Shown here: piece by piece, positions 7,041-7,103 of the stretch
How the letters are laid out: the number at the start of each line of letters is the position of its first letter
How positions within the stretch are numbered: the first letter of the stretch is position 1
DNA from: an uncultured Chthoniobacterales bacterium
GTDB taxonomy: Bacteria > Verrucomicrobiota > Verrucomicrobiae > Chthoniobacterales > UBA10450
Length of the DNA: 7,103 bases
Assembly (NCBI GenBank): GCA_955652855.1
Contig: CATPCN010000192.1
Coordinates: forward strand, 1-7,103
Direction: 5' to 3'
Made by a program: the position numbers and the translations under genes
The notes under the pieces: generated by a model
Told to the model about the DNA's origin: nothing
Database searches by the model: none
The model's input: only the letters and a program-made list of their open reading frames with translations

Positions 7041-7103
7041 GAGGAATTTCGCATTTTCATAGGTAAACCGATCATTCGGCGTTATTGTTTCGCCTATTCG
7101 CGG

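Overview
The window reads as bacterial chromosome with roughly mid-50s % G+C. It has a tRNA, compact same-strand gene spacing and no strong Shine-Dalgarno sites. Clustered membrane glycosyltransferases with long TPR tails, and the lack of SD sites, recall soil Verrucomicrobiota (Chthoniobacterales-like) or related Planctomycetota/Acidobacteriota. That placement is inference from gene style; no marker gene in the window proves it.

Layout. Bases 1-79 hold no gene I can support. On the minus strand, read right to left, come a TMTC-like GT-C glycosyltransferase with a TPR tail (3162-1102), a zinc-dependent histone-deacetylase-family hydrolase (1084-224, starting 17 bp after the previous stop) and tRNA-Pro(GGG) (153-80). 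On the plus strand, divergent from these across 65 bp, are two further paralogues of the same glycosyltransferase (3228-5240 and 5221-6990), overlapping by 20 bp. Bases 6991-7103 hold no protein gene, only a tRNA-like fragment at the right edge.

The core of the window is a three-gene family of membrane sugar transferases. Each has an N-terminal multi-span GT-C domain with an Asp-Asp motif in the first external loop, the HP.(R/Q)VESVAWI.ERK(D/N)VL signature and an AD(R/H)Y.YL motif, followed by a TPR array. The membrane domains are nearly equal in length: the first TPR anchor Leu is residue 424, 424 and 423. The arrays differ: 7, 6 and 4 units, with a 9-residue slip in the second protein. All three end in the same cap with fixed spacing: a 40-residue penultimate step, then exactly 48 residues from the last anchor Leu to a terminal P-x-R.

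A reasonable model, not proven, is that these enzymes move sugar from a polyprenyl-phosphate carrier onto extracytoplasmic protein or glycan acceptors, and that the TPR arm, probably also outside the membrane, sets acceptor choice. The deacetylase-family enzyme may belong to the same transcription unit as the first glycosyltransferase, but its substrate cannot be read from the sequence.
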